From Christensenella sp. (GTDB taxonomy: Bacteria; Bacillota; Clostridia; Christensenellales; Maliibacteriaceae): 7,172 bases of DNA. Of the stretch, positions 4,561 to 7,172 are shown in pieces. The stretch is from NCBI GenBank assembly GCA_019420085.1, contig JAHZHV010000001.1, positions 1 through 7,172 of the forward strand, written 5' to 3'. Each line of letters starts with the position of its first letter. Position 1 is the first letter of the stretch. Position numbers and translations under genes: made by a program. The notes under the pieces are model-generated. The model did no database searches and was not told the origin of the DNA. It saw only the letters and a program-made list of their open reading frames with translations.

Positions 4561-7113
4561 TCAGACCTTCTCATGCGTGCCATAGTACGCATTCAGGTAC
4601 ATCTGTTTCATCTCGCTCATCAGCGGATAGCGCGGGTTGGCGCCGGTGCACTGATCATCGAAGGCCTGCTCAACCATGTCGTCCAGGCGTGCAAGGAATT
4701 CAGCTTCATCCACACCATAGTCACGAATCGTCTGCTTAATACCAACCTTCTTCTTCAGTTCCTCAATGGCCGCCACGAGGCTTTCCACCTTCTCAGCATC
4801 GTTCTTGCCCTTCAAGCCAAGATAATCGGCAACCTGTGCATAACGCGCCTGCGTATGCGGATGATCGTACTGCGGGAAGGTACCCATCTTGGTGGGAACT
4901 TCAGCAGCGTTGAAGCGAATAACCTCATTGATCATCAACGCATTGGCCACACCGTGCGGCAGATGATAGAACGCACCCAGTTTATGCGCCATGGAGTGGC
5001 ACACACCAAGGAATGCATTTGCAAACGCCATACCAGCCATTGTAGCGGCATTGGCCATACGTTCGCGTGCGCGCGGCTCGTTGGGGCCATTGTCATAAGC
5101 AAGCGGCAGGTTTTCAAAAACGAGCTTCAGGCTCTGCAGTGCCAACGAATCCGTATAATCCGTTGCCATCATCGAAGCATACGCTTCCAGATCATGGGTA
5201 ATGACGTCAATACCGGAAGCAGACGTCAGTCCCTTGGGCGCATTCATGTGGAAGTCCACATCAACAATCGCCATGTTGGGCATCAGTTCATAATCAGCAA
5301 GCGGATACTTCACGCCAGTCTTTTCATCCGTGATAACCGCAAAAGGCGTAGCCTCCGAACCGGTACCCGCGGAAGTGGGAACTGCGATGAAATATGCCTT
5401 TTGACCCATCTTCGGGAAGGTATAGACACGCTTTCTGATATCCATGAAGCGCATCGCCATATCCATGAAGTCCGCTTCCGGATGCTCATAGAGCACCCAC
5501 ATAATCTTTGCGGCGTCCATCGCGGAACCGCCACCCAACGCAATGATAACGTCGGGCTTAAATGCACTCATCTGACGGGCACCATCCATCGCGCAGGCAA
5601 GCGTGGGATCGGGTGCCACATCGTAGAACGTCGCATGTACAATGCCCATCTCATCCAGCTTATCGGTAATGGGCTTGGAATAACCATTGTTGAACAGGAA
5701 GCTGTCGGTTACAACAAACGCGCGCTTTTTGCCCATCGTGCGCAGTTCATCCAACGCTACAGGCAGGCAGCCTTTCTTGATATAAATCTTCTCCGGCGCG
5801 CGGAACCACAGCATGTTCTCTCTCCTCTCGGCAACGGTCTTGATGTTGATCAGATGCTTGACACCTACGTTCTCCGAGACACTGTTTCCGCCCCAGGAAC
5901 CGCAGCCAAGCGTCAGCGACGGCGCAAGCTTGAAGTTGTAAAGATCGCCGATACCGCCCTGAGAAGAAGGCGTGTTGACCAGAATACGGCAAGTCTTCAT
6001 ACGCGCGGCAAAGCGGTCGATCTTTTCGCGCTCGGTCAGCGCATTCAAATATACGCTGGAAGTATGGCCAAAGCCGCCATCAGCGATCAGGCGATCCGCC
6101 TTTTCAATCGCATCGTCGAAGTCCTTGGCGCGATACATCGCAAGTACCGGAGACAGCTTCTCATGCGCAAATTCCTCGGAGATATCAACGCTGGTAACTT
6201 CACCGATGAGGATTTTTGTGCTCTCAGGCACTTGCACACCGGCAAGTTCGGCAATATGCGCTGCTTTCTGGCCAACGATCTTGGCATTGAGACCGCCATT
6301 GATGATGATCGTCTTTCTGACTTTTTCCGTCTCCTGCTTATTGAGGAAGTAGCAGCCGCGTGCGGCAAACTCTTTCTTGACTTTATCGTAAACCTTGTCC
6401 AGCACGATAACAGACTGCTCGGAAGCACAGATCATGCCGTTGTCAAACGTCTTGGAATGAATGATCGAGTTGACCGCCAACAGAATGTCCGCCGTCTCGT
6501 CGATAATCGCCGGCGTGTTGCCTGCGCCGACACCCAAAGCAGGCTTGCCGCTGGAATATGCTGCATGCACCATTCCCGGGCCGCCGGTAGCAAGGATAAT
6601 ATCGGCTTCCTTCATCACCAGGTTCGTCAGTTCCAGCGAAGGCACGTCAATCCATCCAATAATCCCTTCCGGCGCACCTGCTGCAACAGCCGCTTCCAAT
6701 ACCACACGCGCCGCTGCAATCGTGCAGCCTTTGGCACGAGGATGCGGGCTGATGATGATGCCATTACGCGTCTTGAGTGCAATCAGCGTCTTAAAAATCG
6801 CCGTAGACGTCGGGTTGGTCGTGGGAATAACCGCTGCGATCACGCCGATGGGCTCTGCAATCTTCATTGTGCCGAACGCTTCGTCGCGCTCGATCACGCC
6901 GCAGGTCTTCGTGTCGCGATAGGCATTGTAGATGTACTCGGAGGCGTAGTGATTCTTAATAACCTTGTCCTCTACCACACCCATGCCCGTCTCTTCAACA
7001 GCCATCTTGGCAAGCGGGATACGCTGCTTGTTTGCCGCCGTTGCGGCTGCAAGGAAAATGGCGTCAACCTGCTCCTGCGTATAGGTCGCAAAAATCTTCT
7101 GCGCCTCGCGCAC
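4561..7113 (-). CDS. adhE: Bifunctional acetaldehyde-CoA/alcohol dehydrogenase AdhE (N-terminus interrupted)
   Basis: As read from a GTG at 7113, 850 residues; usual AdhE length is about 860-890. AdhE reduces acetyl-CoA to acetaldehyde and then to ethanol with two NADH, and forms cytoplasmic spirosome filaments. The N-terminal aldehyde dehydrogenase domain (about 1-425) has the catalytic C229 in NGMICASEQS, with GVGAGNTP (194-201) and HEKLSP (317-322). The C-terminal iron alcohol dehydrogenase domain (about 440-850) has the NAD-binding GGGS (527-530) and putative Fe ligands D636, H640, H706 and H720. These four are each offset by 17 from the E. coli ligands D653, H657, H723 and H737. The end, DDQCTGANPRYPL, is typical. 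Homology clearly continues upstream of the GTG (VFAR, then a TGA at 7126-7128, then TKLESFDVED), so the natural start is probably off the window and the frame is broken by a stop. The GTG has GGAGG only 17 bases upstream, which is a poor spacing. Translation from it would lose about 15 residues relative to E. coli AdhE. Confidence 0.95.
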   Translation of the reverse strand: MREAQKIFATYTQEQVDAIFLAAATAANKQRIPLAKMAVEETGMGVVEDKVIKNHYASEYIYNAYRDTKTCGVIERDEAFGTMKIAEPIGVIAAVIPTTNPTSTAIFKTLIALKTRNGIIISPHPRAKGCTIAAARVVLEAAVAAGAPEGIIGWIDVPSLELTNLVMKEADIILATGGPGMVHAAYSSGKPALGVGAGNTPAIIDETADILLAVNSIIHSKTFDNGMICASEQSVIVLDKVYDKVKKEFAARGCYFLNKQETEKVRKTIIINGGLNAKIVGQKAAHIAELAGVQVPESTKILIGEVTSVDISEEFAHEKLSPVLAMYRAKDFDDAIEKADRLIADGGFGHTSSVYLNALTEREKIDRFAARMKTCRILVNTPSSQGGIGDLYNFKLAPSLTLGCGSWGGNSVSENVGVKHLINIKTVAERRENMLWFRAPEKIYIKKGCLPVALDELRTMGKKRAFVVTDSFLFNNGYSKPITDKLDEMGIVHATFYDVAPDPTLACAMDGARQMSAFKPDVIIALGGGSAMDAAKIMWVLYEHPEADFMDMAMRFMDIRKRVYTFPKMGQKAYFIAVPTSAGTGSEATPFAVITDEKTGVKYPLADYELMPNMAIVDVDFHMNAPKGLTSASGIDVITHDLEAYASMMATDYTDSLALQSLKLVFENLPLAYDNGPNEPRARERMANAATMAGMAFANAFLGVCHSMAHKLGAFYHLPHGVANALMINEVIRFNAAEVPTKMGTFPQYDHPHTQARYAQVADYLGLKGKNDAEKVESLVAAIEELKKKVGIKQTIRDYGVDEAEFLARLDDMVEQAFDDQCTGANPRYPLMSEMKQMYLNAYYGTHEKV

Positions 7114-7125
7114 ACGTGCAAAAAC

Positions 7126-7128
7126 TCA
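7126..7128 (-). other. In-frame TGA inside the apparent AdhE N-terminal reading frame
   Basis: The minus-strand codons from 7170 to 7129 read PQRRTKLESFDVED in the same frame as AdhE, then TGA, then VFAR and the recognised AdhE sequence VREAQKIFATYTQ. The stop falls where E. coli AdhE has about residue 11. It may be a nonsense mutation, a base error near the window edge, or a genuine upstream stop with reinitiation at the GTG at 7113. Confidence 0.75.
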
Positions 7129-7172
7129 ATCCTCCACATCAAAAGACTCCAGTTTTGTACGCCGCTGCGGTT

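Noticed and set aside
4533..4592. Upstream ATG start for the phosphotransferase at 4592
   Set aside because: It would put 20 extra basic residues inside adhE; the ATG at 4532 has AAGGAGG at 8 bases and gives the family-like start MNLEKVIA.
3882..4739. Long plus-strand open frame (285 codons) opposite the phosphotransferase and the end of adhE
   Set aside because: It is antisense to two well-supported genes. Its product is His/Cys/Arg-rich with no recognisable domain, and it has no role as a separate gene that I can support.
7126..7128. Stop-codon recoding (Sec or Trp) in AdhE
   Set aside because: AdhE is not a known selenoprotein, the site is not catalytic, and TGA serves as the normal stop of three genes in this window.
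1..7172. CRISPR arrays, tRNA or rRNA genes, insertion sequences, phage genes
   Set aside because: No regular repeats, transposase, integrase or RNA-gene signatures were seen; the window is almost wholly filled by six metabolic and signalling genes.

Overview
This 7.2 kb window looks like chromosomal DNA from a strictly anaerobic, fermentative Firmicute. A clostridial gut-type organism of roughly balanced GC, perhaps Oscillospirales-like, is my inference; the genus cannot be fixed from the sequence. The evidence is the bifunctional aldehyde/alcohol dehydrogenase AdhE, two different [FeFe]-hydrogenase-family proteins, a SpoIIE-type phosphatase, and strong AGGAGG-type ribosome-binding sites.

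All six genes lie on the minus strand and are read from right to left: adhE (4561-7113, N-terminus disturbed), an APH/choline-kinase-fold phosphotransferase (3783-4532), an 80-residue thioredoxin-like [2Fe-2S] ferredoxin (3497-3739), a putative sensory [FeFe]-hydrogenase with a PAS domain (1728-3401), a SpoIIE/PP2C phosphatase with an unassigned C-terminal region (566-1735), and the first 177 codons of a group B-type [FeFe]-hydrogenase (1-531) that runs off the left edge. Gaps are 28, 43, 95, -8 (overlap) and 34 bases. I see no convincing terminator between any of them, so one polycistronic unit is likely. No stretch above 100 bases lacks a gene.

The genes make sense together as a module for reductant disposal. 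AdhE re-oxidises NADH by making ethanol, and the group B-type hydrogenase probably disposes of electrons as H2. Between them sit a protein that resembles an H2/redox sensor (H-cluster domain, extra Fe-S domain, PAS, C-terminal helix) and, translationally coupled to it, a Ser/Thr phosphatase. The attractive hypothesis is that the sensor controls the phosphatase and so adjusts ethanol versus H2 production. The phosphatase target is not in the window, and the role of the phosphotransferase is unknown.

The main oddities are an in-frame TGA (7126-7128) that interrupts what appears to be the normal N-terminal reading frame of adhE, altered H-cluster motifs in the sensor, an orphan domain of about 165 residues on the phosphatase, and a GC-rich hairpin in the only sizeable intergenic gap.
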